Assembly: GCA_900708905.1 (NCBI GenBank)
Contig: CAADRB010000003.1
Span: 1,294,627 to 1,358,626 of the forward strand
Source: Hymenolepis diminuta
Taxonomy: Eukaryota > Platyhelminthes > Cestoda > Cyclophyllidea > Hymenolepididae
DNA: 64,000 nucleotides
Direction: 5' to 3'
This document shows positions 27,701 to 41,000 of the stretch, one piece after another. The notes under the pieces are model-generated. The model searched no databases. It saw nothing but the letters and a program-made list of their open reading frames with translations, and was not told the origin of the DNA. Position numbers and translations under genes: made by a program. The first letter of the stretch is position 1, and every line of letters begins with the position of its first letter.

Positions 27701-30700
27701 AGAATGCGATTTAATGAAACATTTTACTTAGTACTTTAATACCATAGCTTCGCAATGGTCTACTCAAACGAACCATTACGGACACCCTCCTCCAGAGTTG
27801 CTCATTTGATGTCGCGCCTAGAAGCTTTGAGCGTAGCTCCACCTGGAGTCCTTTTGCCCTGTCTTCGTGCAGATCCCGCACAAATTCAACTCTCCGTTGA
27901 TTGTGTGCCAATCACAAAGCTGATTTCTTATCTGGAAGAAAGACTCTCTGTGGGATTCATTCCTCTCATTCAGGTGAGATACTATTCTCTATATCCTCAA
28001 AATAGACTGTTGGATTTTTTGCTCTATTAGCCTGATAATCGATGATAAGTACAAGTCGATACTTTCAACGGGCGGGGTATGTGGAAGGAGGGCCCTTAAT
28101 TTTAGATCCCGATTAGGGTGCTATTCGACTTTTTGGTCAGACCCTGACGGTTGTGATTGTGTGTGACAGTTGAAGCCGTTGAATGCTTCCAGAGTTAATT
28201 TTATTTTAAACAGATTATGAGTTCATTAGTATAATTTTTCATGTCCATTAATTTAATCAAAGAGCAAATTCCCTGATTAATTATCAATAATAAAATAAAT
28301 CACAATTTCAATTACTTCTTTGGGAAATAAACGAAATTATGTTCAAAAATAGTGTTACATTAATGATCTAGACAAATGAAAACATTTAAGTTGAATTAGT
28401 CGATGTTCGATGCAACTTAATGGAAGAAAGATTAATACATCAGAATTATTGCATTTTTGAAGTAAAGATTACTTCATTTCAAATAAGTCTCATTTTTAGC
28501 TGGGAGAAAATATCAAATTTCAGATTATTTATTTAAGGGCTGGAAAACTTCGATCTACACAAAATTTGGGTTTTTTCCACCAACCTATTTTTCAACTGAA
28601 TTGTCTTCGGCCTACTTGGCTTTGAAAAAGTGGGAAAATATTGTTTTACTAATACGTGGGAATGTAAAAACGTACGCAAATTTTAATTAGTGAATAGCAT
28701 ATAAACACGCAAAATAGCGAAAAAGGTCCGGTGAGAGCTGGATGGAGGTGCGAATAGGAGTAGGTGATGAAGTCAGCATATCAAGAATCGCATTTCATTT
28801 GAAGTCCGGAAGCAGTTAGTTGTCCACTTTCTCATATCGGGTATGGGTCATCTTACTATATCCAAGTGGTTTAAAACTCAGTTTTCGAAATGTGCTCCCT
28901 AGGTTTCTGGGTTTGTTCATATATTCAGAGCTCACTGACCAATTCATTTAGTTGAATTATCGGTCATGCAGGTTTGATTCATTAATAATTTATTATAGCG
29001 ATCACCAAATAGATGAAACTAGCGGAGGTATTTAAACAGAGAGGAGCTTGGAGGACTACTCCTTGTTTTTTCTCAAAAAATTGTCTTAAATCGCATGGTC
29101 TCCAAGAGTACTTTGTCGTTTTCTTCCGCGCTGCTGCAGTGGTGTTTTATGTCCCTCTGACGCATGCACGCACACGCATGTACCGTCTGCTGTACGCACC
29201 ACTAACAGTGCCCAAGTCCTCTCACTCTCCTTGCGTTCTAATTTTCATCTCTTCTTCTCTTCTCTTCTCTCTCTCTCTCCCCCCCTCTAGTAACTCAACC
29301 GCCTGCTGTAAATTACCCTCTGCTTGTCCATTACAACTTCAGAGTACTTACATGGTGAATTTCGATTTGAAAATTTAATATTTTAGTACCAATTAATTTA
29401 ATTTAGCAGATCTTAGTAAGCTTATTTCGTTATAAGGTATCTAAAAGCAAAACATTCAATCAAGTCTTATTGTCTAAAGCAGTTTGGAACATCCAAATAA
29501 AGATCGATTCTTCCATACTCAAAATAATGTTAATTTTAGTCAAGACAAAAGCAAATGGATTTGAAGAAAAACTCCCTGGAATATCAATGCAGCTTTTAAG
29601 TTTTGGTAATCAGATTTCAAAATAAATCCTCTTTAATTTATTAAAATTCAGTTGAGAAAGTGCCCGCAGGTATGAAATTTATCAAGTTGCATATGAGTAA
29701 AACTTTTATGGAGGCTCTTTCAAGTTAAAAAAAATAATGTTTATTTTATTATTATTTGCTTAATTTTAGAGCTCAGCCAGTTTCTCGAGACGTTGTGCGG
29801 CAGTGGCAAACTCTGCTTACCAAAGACTAATTAAACTTCACGCTGAAACTCAATCTACCAAGGCACCTGTAAGTTGATAAATTTTGATAAAACCCGGTCC
29901 ATCAAAGTCATCTCTCCAAATGTTTTATATCACACTAGTAGGTCGAGGGTAGCTTCTAATTTGTAAATTTAGGGGGAGAGTGGAGAGGAGTTTGGTTTGA
30001 AGAATTATTAGCTTTTAATTGTCTATTACTCGGGAAACAAGTATTGACATTAGCCCGCTTCCGGAATCGGATGTGCTTCACCTTAAATCTCTTTAGTGTT
30101 TATTAGTTTAAGGATTGAAAATAGCATTATCAGAAATAACAGTTTAACTGGCCTTATCAGTTATAAGCTCCAAAATATCCATAGAGTGAGGTTCCAGTCA
30201 TTATATTTACAGCAATCTCTCCAATCGAGGGATGTTTTCTCTTTATGACTTATCCTGCCTTGAATATACAACTTATATTTTATCCCATCTATCTCTAGAG
30301 CTCTGGTAACTATGACAGCTTCAGTTTTGCATGTACCTATTCTATTACTTTTCTGGCTTTTAACTTGAGGTTCTTCAAGGCTGTTAATCTAGCTGTTCTG
30401 ATATGGACTTGACGCCTAGCTTCTTAACCCTGCAAACATCTCGGGTAGCATCGGGAAACTCTAACGCATGTCTTTATAAAGTTAGAAAGATAATAATGCG
30501 ATTTAGGAACACTGTCTTCTATTTTGCAAAATTTCATTATAATAAGGGTAATTAATCTTTCCTTTTTAGAAGTAATTTCCTTGGAATTGGGTTTCACAGC
30601 TTGTGAAGGGGGAATTGACTTTCCTGGGTTTTTCATATGTGATACAGCGATCAGCTTGAACTGCCTTGGTGTTTTATCCAAGTCATGCGTTTGCGTGTAC

Positions 30701-33700
30701 TCTGTTGATATTTACCTGGTAGCTCAAAAAGATTTTCAGTGGAAAGCAGCCAAAATAATTTATTTTCCTTGCTAGAAGTTAATTATTTACTTCCTGAAAG
30801 AAATTACTCAATAAATTCTTCTAATCTCATGACTCTGCGATAGGGTAGTATTTGCTTATTTATCCTAAATAAAAATATTTTTTTCATTAATAGGTTCCAA
30901 CATTTGGTACATCTAGATATCGAGTAAATGGATACGACCTTCTACGAGTTCTTCTTTATAACGGCCTCTGTATACGTGTGGTTGTAAAGGGTCATGTTCA
31001 AATCAGAACACGGGGTATATTTGACTGTCTTGCAAGCTTATTGGAAGTTCAGCAACAAGATGTGGCAGAGAATGAAGTGGAAGAAGCTGCATACCCTAGC
31101 TTCGATGCTGAAGCTGCAATAGCTTCTGCAATAGCAGATTCTTCAGCTATTCTGACTGGAAAGGCGCAAAAGAAGGAATCTGTCGAAGAACGCAATGTTC
31201 CTAGATTGGAACAGTACATCACAGCCCAAGAAACACGCTTCTCCTTCCATGATCTTATTTCTGACACTGCGACAATTATTGATTTGGAGCCACTGAAGGA
31301 AAGTATTGCACGAGAATCTATTCGAATAATTCGAAAGTGAGTTTTTGAATATTACTAAGCTATTTGATTGATAGTACAAATTTGACCAAGGTAAGATTTT
31401 GGGGAAAAGTTAAACTTAGGATGAACTAAATGCGACATTCACAGCCTCATTTCTGAATAATATTATATTTCTAAGCAGTTCCTTGTCTATTAAAACACTA
31501 TGCTAACTGAAATAACTTAGAAGAGAAAAAATATTTCAGAATTAGCAGTTACTGGGAGAGAAATGGTACGATATATGCGTTTGTAAGAAAATCCTTTTGT
31601 CCTTCTCTTTTCAAAGGCAAAAAATAATTTATTTTTTAATATTTAGTAATGTCATGCCAAATATTACGTAAGTGAACTTTAGTGGAAAGATATTTTCCAG
31701 TTTGTGATCAGTGAAGCAGCTGAGTAGAACAGGAGTTTATTTGGAGTTTGTTCAATCAAAAAGTATCACACTGGACTCAGGCTATTCAAGCATTATATTT
31801 AATTTCGAAAAATTTCCCCTTATTAGTCGCCATGGTTTTTATTTGGCCTTGCTCTTTAGAATATCTTCAGCTTTTAGTCCACATTGGAGGAATAAATCTT
31901 CAAATCTCTTGATGTAGAAAAGTGAGAAGTAAAAAGTTTTTCTTATTAGTATGCTCTGTATTAAATTGCAGTGCACCTCTTACCAGTTGAGCTAACCACC
32001 ATCACGATATGTTCTAAGTACTTGTTTCAAAAAAAGTTGATGGAATTAAAATCTAACCGGTTTAAAATATCAATCGAAAAAAATTATCAACGTCTTTCTT
32101 GAAATATTTTAGTCACTTTCTATTCAAATAGACATAACTTGATCCAGAATTTAATGAAACGTCGATTACAAAGACTAGAAGAATCGCAAAAACAGCAAGC
32201 AGATACTTCAACACCAACGGTGATAGTAGAAGGTCAAGATCAAATTTCATTAGAAATCGATTTAGGAGAGGACGAATTAGAGAAGTCCAATCACAATGTC
32301 AATATAACTTCAAACAATGAAGGTGTAACTGGAACGAATAATCTTCCACCTCTTTCAGTTCAATTAGACGATGAAATTATTGAAGATAGAGATCATCTAG
32401 AGGTTTCCACACAATCACACAATACTGCTGCCGCTAGTATTTCGGAACTTGACGAAAATGACGAAGGTCAGAAATGGCTTCCTTCATGTCCCGAGGATGG
32501 AGATGATGAGAAGACCACGAAGGATGTCTTCCAAGATCTTCAGGAAGCATTTTCGGGGACGAATCCCACACTTTTGAGCGCTCAGGTAAACAAAGATCTA
32601 TGTCGACGCCTGACAACTTTATACGACAAAGGACTGTCCGCAGGTTAGTTTGTTTTAAATGTAGGAGTTTTTGCCTAACAGTAAGCACTATCATTCTGGA
32701 TATCTATTCTCGACCTCTATAGGTCATTATTGTTACCCACAGTAATACACAAAAAGTTAACACTTGTTCATTATTGGAATCAAATGAGATCGGTTAACGG
32801 AGGGCCCAAAAAAGATGAAGGAGAGGGGATCAAAAAGATACTGAGAGCAGTGTCAAGGTACCAAGGAGTTTTACTTCATTTGATACTTGGGTTTGAATTG
32901 TGCGATGTTTGCTAAATGATCATCCCATGTTCCAGAATTCAAATTTCATGATTTGTCACTCAGATTGCAGCAAATGCTTGTATAGGGCGTTTAGTGCTTA
33001 TCGACCGTTTTTTGGTCAAGAAGGGTCAATCTTGCCGCTTCATTTCGTTTTTTCCTCCAATGGTTGGAATAGCAAAATTTTCTTACCTGCAATCCATCAG
33101 TTTATGATTTAAACGTAGCTGAGAACGGATAGCAAAAAATTTAGGGTTAAAAGAGATTCGTAAGCTGATTTCACTCTATAGGTAATAGTATAGGTAATGA
33201 GTAAATATTAATTTGAGGTAATGATTGAAACATAATGTGCTGATAGTTTGATGGTCGCCGTCTCATATTTTGTGGTTAACCAGCTTTTGCATAATCTAAA
33301 TGGCAATGTTTTCGTATGTCAAAATGTAATTGGAAAGAAACCTCTTCCGAGCATTTTCATTTGCCATAATTTTACCTTAAGTCAACAACGTTTTGACTGA
33401 CATGTCATTGTCATCGCAGCATTGAAATGACATATTTGATAAACAGTTGGGTGAGATTTTAATCATAAATCCTACCTCGGCATCTACTTTCCCTCTTGTC
33501 TACCGTTATTCCTCTCTCATACAGATACAATTTCCCTCCCTTCTGAACACATGTAGGATTGATATTTTATTGAAGTGTTTACTTGTTACCCGAAAAAATA
33601 TTTTTAAAAAAGTTTGACAAGTTATTAAATAACTTTATAACCAAATTGGTCATCAAGTATGGGGATTTGATTGCTTTCATTGTGATTCATTTAATAGTAC

Positions 33701-36583
33701 TTCAGTGCAAGATTTCATTATTATTATTGTACATCACTTGCTTTGCTTTCAAGCTGTTTTTTAAACATTTTAGTCGAATAGGACCTAGAAGATATATCAT
33801 TTCCTTTGAAGACTTTCCAGATATTTTTCTGACTGTACTAGCTCTGATCGAGGTATGAAGTTTGCTTATCTCAAGTCAACAGAGTTCTGATTTTCTTGTT
33901 AGTTGTATTGAAGCATCAAGATTAAAACCACGAAAAATGGCCGATTTGATTTACACTTTGGCGATATTTTAACTCCTCATTCTGCGTCGACGTCTTCCTT
34001 TGTTCTACCGAAGTACTGTTACTTCCTTTCGAACACTGGAAACATCAGGATGCCCTTCCCTCTTTTTTAGTACATACTTTTATATATATCTAATTTTTCT
34101 GAAGAGTATTTAAAATTGAATCGGGTAATTAAATTATCTTGTGAACCAACATTAGATACAAACTTTGGGCAAAACGATATTGAATGCTGTAAAATATGTG
34201 AAATTTATTTAAATCATTATAATTCCACTGATATTATTTCTGTGAAAGACTTCAGCATCACAAATCGTGTCTCTTCATTTCATGTATTTAAGGTTGCTCT
34301 AATCCCAAGTAAGAGTGTTTTAAGGCTCAGGTCCCAGCTAGGCTAGATATCCCCTCATGGAACTGGTGATCTTACTAAAGCCAAGAGGAAGCAACAGCCT
34401 TTCCAACCGAGAGGTGGGTTGGGCAAATGTGATTCAGAGATTGAGAGGAAAGAGAGGACAAAGTGGACTGCGATAGACAGATAAAATAAGGCGGCTGACT
34501 GACATTAACCTGCAGGATACGCATCCAATCAGAAATTGCCAACCGACATCTAAGAAACCCGGCTTTGATTGGGGAAGAGAGAAAGTAATTCCAAGAATTG
34601 CTACTTTATTTATATTTCTTATGCGATTTTTTTGGGAAAACTGCTTTGACAGAAGAAATAGGACTCAATATTTTGACAAAATCGTCCAAGTTTACTGATG
34701 TGATATTCATAATTTCCGCTTACTAATGTATCACACATCTTCAAAATTCAAATGTTGTGTCACTATTAGTTTTCACTTTTAAAATTGCTAATTTATAAGA
34801 TTTTAATTAAAATAAACATAATTTCAAAGAAAGAAAGTAAAACGCCTTAAAAATATGATCCCTTCAGCATTATATACAAATATTTTCATTGTTGAAAGTC
34901 GTAAAATTTCTTTTTTAATCAAGTAAAAGAATTTTTCTCTTTACAGTTTTGCATAACTTTCTTCTCTTTCAGATGCAAACGAGATGATAAATTATGTGTA
35001 TGATATATACGCTATGGGCAAAGTGGAAATTTACCTGGTTCAACCAAACAAAATGTCACAAGTTCGGGAAGTTTCAGACGAGAATGAGGAAAGTGGAGGC
35101 GAGAAAGAAAAATTCAATAATTCTAACCCGAATACCTCTAACGTCAATGCATCAGATGAAAATGAAAATAATGAAGACGCAAGTAAGGGGGCAGTGCTGG
35201 CCCATAATGAGAATGAAAAATTAGAAAAAGGTGGCATTGACGGAGGACTTGATGATAGAAATCAGAGCAATATGAAGTGGAAAAGGAAACTGGATATTGC
35301 GGACCCGAAGGTTAATGAAGAACAGCCTCTGGCATCGTATGATGTAAGTTTATTTGTCTTAGACTAACTTGGGATTACTCTTTGTTTTCAAAATTGGAAA
35401 CAAAATTGAAGTGAAAATTTTCAGCCATCTTGGTCTCCTCTAAGACAGGAACTAAGATTTATTCCTTTAAGGTGAAGGAATATACAAATAAGGGAGGTTC
35501 GGAGAGGAATTAAATAAGTTTAGGTAAAAACATGACGAGACCCAATAGACAACGTGTAAGTCTGTCTGGGCAGAGATCGATCCTCATTGGGACACATCCA
35601 GTAATGTGGATAGCCAGTCGCAATTGCTGATTTTGATTACCAGCAGTGATGGTAGAATGCGAGATTCCCGTAGAGATGGCATGAGACTAACTTTCACCTA
35701 CCCAGGACAAAGGCCATTTACGCTTTCCAAAGCGGCCCTGATATAATTTTATTAATGCAAATAATATTTACGTAAGATGGTTCTTATTATTCAGATGAAC
35801 CGGGATAAATCACAGCAAAATAAATTCTGCATGCAAAGTTAGCTGATAAAAGAAGATTAAACCCGAATGCTGAATATCAGTTAAATAATCATACAAGAAT
35901 TAATTTGTCCTATCTTGACCGAGTCCATTGGTGTCGCATTTTAAAATTGAAAATTATTCACATCTACGCATAATGCAATTCTCAGAAATTCAACTGAAAT
36001 GTTCCTAATCGAATTTGTGATGTAGTGTGACGATGTCTGGAATTCAACAAAGGTCGTTAAAACGTGTTAATAGCTGAAGGAAATGTGATTATCTAAACCC
36101 GGTAGCACATTGGTCACCTTGCCGTCTGCCATTTTAGAGGTCATGGGTTCGATTTCCAACGACGCACAAGCAGTGAGCGGGATGGCCAACCCTTATTTGA
36201 TGGGTCTAGCTAACCTAGAGGGCGGCAGAATTCGAGTCTCTCACCAGAGAAGCTCCATGATGCCACTCTCTACCCAGAGATGAGCGTTGGAAAACACTTT
36301 CCTTAATGGGGTAGGGAATCGTTATTATTATTATTATCTAAAGGCCAATCATTGCACTTTAAAATAGCTCAATTGTAAAAACACCTTGAAGTTAAACATG
36401 GAAGGAACTAATACCCAAGTCCCAAAGCCAAAATTTCTTCTTAAAGTAAAGCTAATCAGAATGTGACAACTTGACCTGTTTCATTTGACTAAATTTATTA
36501 TAATTTGCTCATTTTAGATCCTAATCGACCCGGACATATTTATGAATTGGAATCCCAAGCCCAAAAAGGGTGGCAAATCTTAA
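21712..36583 (+). CDS. Tandem ZU5-domain protein (ankyrin/DTHD1-like supramodule), 13 exons
   Basis: Exons: 21712-22004, 22122-22450, 22517-22603 (or to 22582), 22906-22998, 23229-23389, 24129-24959, 26313-26575, 27748-27973, 29770-29868, 30894-31336, 32132-32643, 34973-35343, 36518-36583; phases agree throughout (3774 nt, 1257 residues). Residues 1-97 are very basic. A first ZU5-like module starts near 105 (RRGGLVLSWTGSRVEIPQGA, 110-129) and continues past a Lys-rich insert in exon 5. A second follows in exon 6: DKDGGLL near 435-441 and a strand ending PVTITLPLP near 509-517. Exon 7 has WKDV near 663-666 followed by an R-F pair, as at the end of ankyrin ZU5. Residues about 690-830 may be UPA-like. 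The C-terminus is acidic, low-complexity, and ends in a basic Lys/Gly tail. ZU5/UPA modules bind spectrin or autoinhibit signalling proteins in known families. No ankyrin repeats, membrane segment, signal peptide or clear death domain. An in-frame stop lies just before the ATG. Gene model strong; family call moderate. Confidence 0.72.
29240..29287 (+). repeat. CT-rich simple sequence in a ZU5-gene intron
   Basis: TCTTCTCTTCTCTTC-type repeat grading into CTCTCTCTCT and then a C-run. It explains most of an apparent 121-codon open frame at 29013-29378. Confidence 0.7.
35538..35745 (+). mobile_element. diverged SINE copy
   Basis: Contains ATCCAGTAATGTGGATAGCC and ATGGTAGAATGCGAGATTCC in family order and ends near TTACGCTTTCC. 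It is in the last intron of the ZU5 gene, about 550 bases before the better copy at 36099. Confidence 0.55.
36099..36338 (+). mobile_element. tRNA-derived SINE, full-length-like copy
   Basis: About 240 bases. Head GGTAGCACATTGGTCACC resembles a tRNA 5' half with a pol III A box; GGTTCGATTTC is a near-standard B box. The body has the family motifs GTGAGCGGGATGGCCAAC, GGCGGCAGAATTCGAGTC, GAGCGTTGGAAAACACTTTC and GGGTAGGGAATC, and it ends in an (ATT)n tail. It lies in the last intron of the ZU5 gene. Reverse-complement copies at 46141-46334 and 37657-37862 share all these blocks. Confidence 0.8.
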
Positions 36584-36716
36584 ACTCAGATGACCTACTG
36601 ATTTTCAGGTATTTTTTCTGGTGTTATATAAATCTATTCATTATAAAAATGTGTATTTGCTTCTTTTCTTTTTAGCATCATTTTTTATCAGAGCTCGAGG
36701 GTGTTTAGATCATAAA

Positions 36717-36722
36717 AATAAA
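36717..36722 (+). terminator. polyadenylation signal AATAAA of the ZU5 gene
   Basis: A canonical AATAAA lies about 134 bases after the TAA at 36581-36583, a plausible distance for the 3' UTR of this gene, within an A-rich stretch. Confidence 0.5.
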
Positions 36723-37656
36723 ATAATTAACATTATCTAAAATGGCTTTTTATTTTTCAAAGGGTTAACATTTATTAGGACAAAGACAGACCGCTCGAAG
36801 ATGTTAACCTCAAAACTACTCCTCGTGTGTTTTAAACTCAAGGTTAAGGAAAGCGATGTCTAGACACCTGAATTTTAGACGGTTAACTCTTGACTTTGCC
36901 TAGTTCTTTGAGGTTTACATTTAGTGTTACTTCTCAAAACAAAACTGAGATTTGATTTGTCAAGACGTGGTTCACACGTAGTCTCCAATATGCAAATTCA
37001 CTGACAACATCATATATTTGTATTCATTTCTTGGGAGTAATGGCTTCTTGGTTCTCCGGGTGTTTCGATGGGGTATTTACGGTGCTAGTTTTATCTGAAT
37101 CTTAGTTTGTATGCTGATGTGTGGATGTGTGTAATGTTCTTCTCAAACTGCATAAGCTTATATGAATGGGTCGTGGAACATATTTTTTCTCCACGCAAAC
37201 AATATATCAAGATAATTTTCCCACCTTTAGCCATTACCGTAAATAACAACTCATATCTATAAGGTTATTAGATGCCTGCATGGATTGAAAGTACGTATAG
37301 AGTCATCTCAGTAAATTATGAAACAGGAAGCCTGTTTGTGTCATCTGCAATCTCAGATTTGATATGTAAGTGGATCATGATAGGTCACTCCAAATTAACA
37401 ATGGTGAAGGAGAGTGGATGGTCAAATGCTACGCCAAAATTTCAGTGCTTCTGAGAGGCTAATATAATTAGGACTGAGTTTAACTAGGCAGTCTCATAGA
37501 TCGTACAGAATGTTTGATGGGGGCCTTTTCTGGAAATCGGAGGACTTATGACAAAATAAAAAAAACATAAACAAAGATGGAGAAACTAAGTCGAAGATCA
37601 TTTTGTTATTAGTAAATAGCCTTCATTTGATACTATTTCATATAAATTTTAAGGTT

Positions 37657-37862
37657 AATTAGGAGAGCATTTTCCAACAATCATCTTGTGTTGAGGAGCA
37701 CCATCACAGAGGTGCGAGAAATTCGAACTTTGCTGTCCTCCTTATTAGCCGGACTTACTAAACACAGTTGGCCATCAAGCTCACTGGACTTACACCCATG
37801 GACCTTGAAATTTTAAATTCTAAGTTAGCAGACGAGGGCGTTAACTACTGCGCCACCAGCGG
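37657..37862 (-). mobile_element. tRNA-derived SINE copy, minus strand
   Basis: Read on the minus strand it begins CCGCTGGTGGCGCAGTAG, which matches the pol III A-box consensus almost perfectly, continues with TTAACGCCCTCGTCTGC, GGTCCATGGG, GATGGCCAACTGTG, and ends near TTGGAAAATGCTCTCC. Best-preserved tRNA-like head of the copies here. Intergenic, just after the ZU5 gene. Confidence 0.8.
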
Positions 37863-38289
37863 AAACTGAACCCCAATTTAAGTATCATTTTTAGCTCAGG
37901 GACATGGTAACAACAGGAATTCCCGGTCACGGAAAGGGCATTTTATAATTTCATATAATACAATTATAAAACACTCAGATAAACATGTGCGTCAGACGAT
38001 AATTTTATAATTTATATAAGCCAGAAATTATTATATAATGCACCTAAACAAACACTTTTTCACAAATTATTACATATCACAGAACTTAATTATCAGAATA
38101 TGGAAAGGCGGGCTGCTTCAAGTTTAACCATAGAATAGATGCACAGCGAACTGGTAAGAGTAGCTGCATATAGTACATTTGTAAATGTTTCACCTCTATT
38201 TTGATAGGACGAAGATCATTAAAACCATTACCTGATTAATAATTATTCATTATTTGTCATTGTTATAATCTTATGGCCTCCCTCAATGG

Positions 38290-38420
38290 CAATAGTAGGC
38301 TTAACGCCAAAATTAGCCTCGGCAACGACCCTGCAATTAAGCACATTTTAACAAACATACACATCTTATAAATAGTAAATTTAATTTAGTTATTCATAGT
38401 GAGTTTAAAGGAAGCATAGT
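38290..38420 (+). repeat. dispersed repeat family R3, copy 3
   Basis: GGCAACGACCCTGCAATTAA and GCACATTTTAACA match copies 1 and 2. Its left part is more diverged. Confidence 0.4.
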
Positions 38421-40669
38421 TTAATTACCCACTTCAATGAAAAATTCGATTTGTCTTTCAGTTAATATTGAAAGAAAGCTTGTCGGTTTTCTAAATAATA
38501 ATAGTATTAATAATAATAGGAGGTTCCCAATTTAAATATAATGTGGTTATCATAAAACACCGTAAAAATTAAATATAATGAAACTTTAATGAGATTGAAA
38601 TATGTATCAAAAATACCGTAACTAGTTTTTGAGGCGACAATCCTAATAAACATAGTTGGATTGACGAATCTTTTGAAGTGTATTTTAATCAAAGGCGTAA
38701 AGGTAAATGAACATTGGTTACAGATTTCCCCAACACATGGGAGTAGTAGCATGTCTTCCAACGCTGTGGAAATGACAGTAGGCCGGTTGACGTCTCTTCT
38801 GACTCATTTGTTGGACCCATAGTCAGACCTCGTGTCCCACCCAGAGCAGACGTCGGCGACTTTGTTCATTCACTTCTGGCTACCTAGCAAGTAAAATTGG
38901 TAGAGATAGGAGGATCAAGTGGTCAACTCGAAGACCTGCTGACCTGACTTTAGGAATTAAAGTTTTAGGAACAAATTTAGAGACATACAACATAAATCAA
39001 TCATAAAAGTTATGTTTGGTTAATGTCAATACATTTATTCGTCTTTCTTGTAACCATGTCATGTATTAGCGAAAAGGCTTGAAATGATTCAAGTGCTTTA
39101 CATTTGAACTCAAGCAACAAAATTAAATTCATATCATTTGATTGCATTTTAATTACATATGGAACATAAACATTTAATATTTACCAAAAAAAATTCATGC
39201 ATTTTCATTTTGCAATGATAATTTGTGCACATATAATCAAATCCAATTGAAGGCTACGTGGGAATCTCTGGCATGAATTCACAATTTGATGGGATTGATG
39301 AACTTAGGGCTATCGCTAAAAGTGCAGCGTCGCCATAATTTATGTCAAAATAATTGCTTGGGAATTGGTATCTCATTGGTTATTTTTATTTGACTAAGTA
39401 TTCAGTTCATATCAGGAATTTTAACTGAAAATTGTGATAATTGGCTGAAAATTAAAATATCAAACAACATGAGCTAATAGTTACGTATGCCAACAGTATA
39501 TACGTGGCCACTTCCTTAAGTTACGATGAGTTCATGATATAAGGCTGGGTGAAATCAATGTGTACCCGTCCCACATTACCGCAGTAAATCAATTTACTTG
39601 CACAGTTAGGACAAGTGCGAACGTATTTGTGACAGTCGCTTCACCTTAGGGAGTGTTGAGCAAATTTAGGCCCAATAGGTGGTTCCGACTTAATAATTAG
39701 ATGTTTGAGAGTAAGGATTTTAAAGTATGTGTCCCACATCCTCCCTGGTGTGCCCTTTGAGGACCTTAGAATAAACAGTATTTTCAATACAACAATCTCC
39801 CAAAAGTTTTAAAACTCTTGTGCTAAGTAATTTTATATGCTAAAGCTAAAAACTCCACAGTCAAACTCCCATTACTCCGATTTATATAAACGACAAAACT
39901 GGTTAAAACTGAATTCAAAATCACTCCACAAAATCAGAAGAATATTGTGCTTTTCATTTAATATAATAAGTAGCGTAATTCATTATGATGAAATTCAGAT
40001 CGCATGCATGAATATTTTTATCGTTTCAAATTTAAATGTTACGAGTGAATCATTAAAACTAGAAAAAATAGCGTTTTGGGTGTAAGACGATGTTCAGTAA
40101 CTCTGTTTAAATTTGATTAAGAATGAAAACGTAATGTTCGTTACTTTGTTCTTTAGAAGAGATCGAAATTGCATTTAATGACGTGAGAGGAAGGAAAAGC
40201 TTCAAGACTTGGTCTCGGAAGGTAATGAGGTTCAATTATCATTATGTACCTCTATGTTCCTAATTTATTTTTCGGCCATAAGTTAAGTCGTTTAAGTCAG
40301 TTAAAACTTAGTATGAATGGCGATAGGGCGAGAGATACGCTAGGTGGTAACCTTCCATATTACAAGTTAAGTCATCTCTGAATTCTCAATTTTCGGATTT
40401 AAATACTTGTAAGAAAATTATATGCCCAATTTGAATATGGACAGTGGCTCAACCTCCCTCTATTTAGTTGTTTAGTTTAGTTTAGTTGTAATACTATTCT
40501 GAAAAAATGACTTTCAATAACGGTAAAAGAAGAGATTTGAATCTCAGCAAACTAAATGATAGCGTGACCAAAATTATCGGCTATTTTATAAAAAGAATTT
40601 TGAAGGAAATAGGGCCATAAGGTCTTCCATTTAATTTCTGGAATATTAATGAGGTTGAAGTGGATGCTA

Positions 40670-41000
40670 CACCAATAAGCCTTTTTGCTACATCTAAGTA
40701 ATCCTCCTAGGCAGTCCAAGTAGCTTCTGGTGAAGTCGTTTACTATAAATTTGCTCCCAAAATTAGCTAGGCTATGCTCAAATTAGTAAGAACAAGAAAG
40801 ATTTTGAGTTGAGAGATTAACTATGGCTTGTTGCCAAAAGCTTAATCATTAAATACCAAGCTGTAGGGATATTGATTGCTGATTGGCTGAGGAGGCTTGT
40901 TCGCTACGCGATCGGTTATATATCGCACTTTTCAGAATGTTCTAGCGCACGTGAGGTTTCCTTGACCAGCCTTGGTAGCGTTGTGAACTCCACAAGGTAA
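40670..41000 (+). repeat. dispersed repeat family R1, copy 2
   Basis: Second copy of the repeat at 18008-18361, same orientation; conserved TTGATTGCTGATTGGCTGAG and TCTAGCGCACGTGAGG. It is shorter in the middle by several small deletions. Confidence 0.7.

Noticed and set aside
29013..29378. 121-codon open frame in a ZU5-gene intron
   Set aside because: Composition comes from a CT-rich simple repeat; no signal of a conserved protein.
21712..36583. Calling the ZU5 gene an ankyrin
   Set aside because: No ankyrin repeats and no clear death domain are visible, so only the ZU5/UPA likeness is claimed.
38740..38900. Possible additional SINE copy on the minus strand
   Set aside because: Only a short GCGTTGGA block is convincingly shared; the rest does not align by eye.
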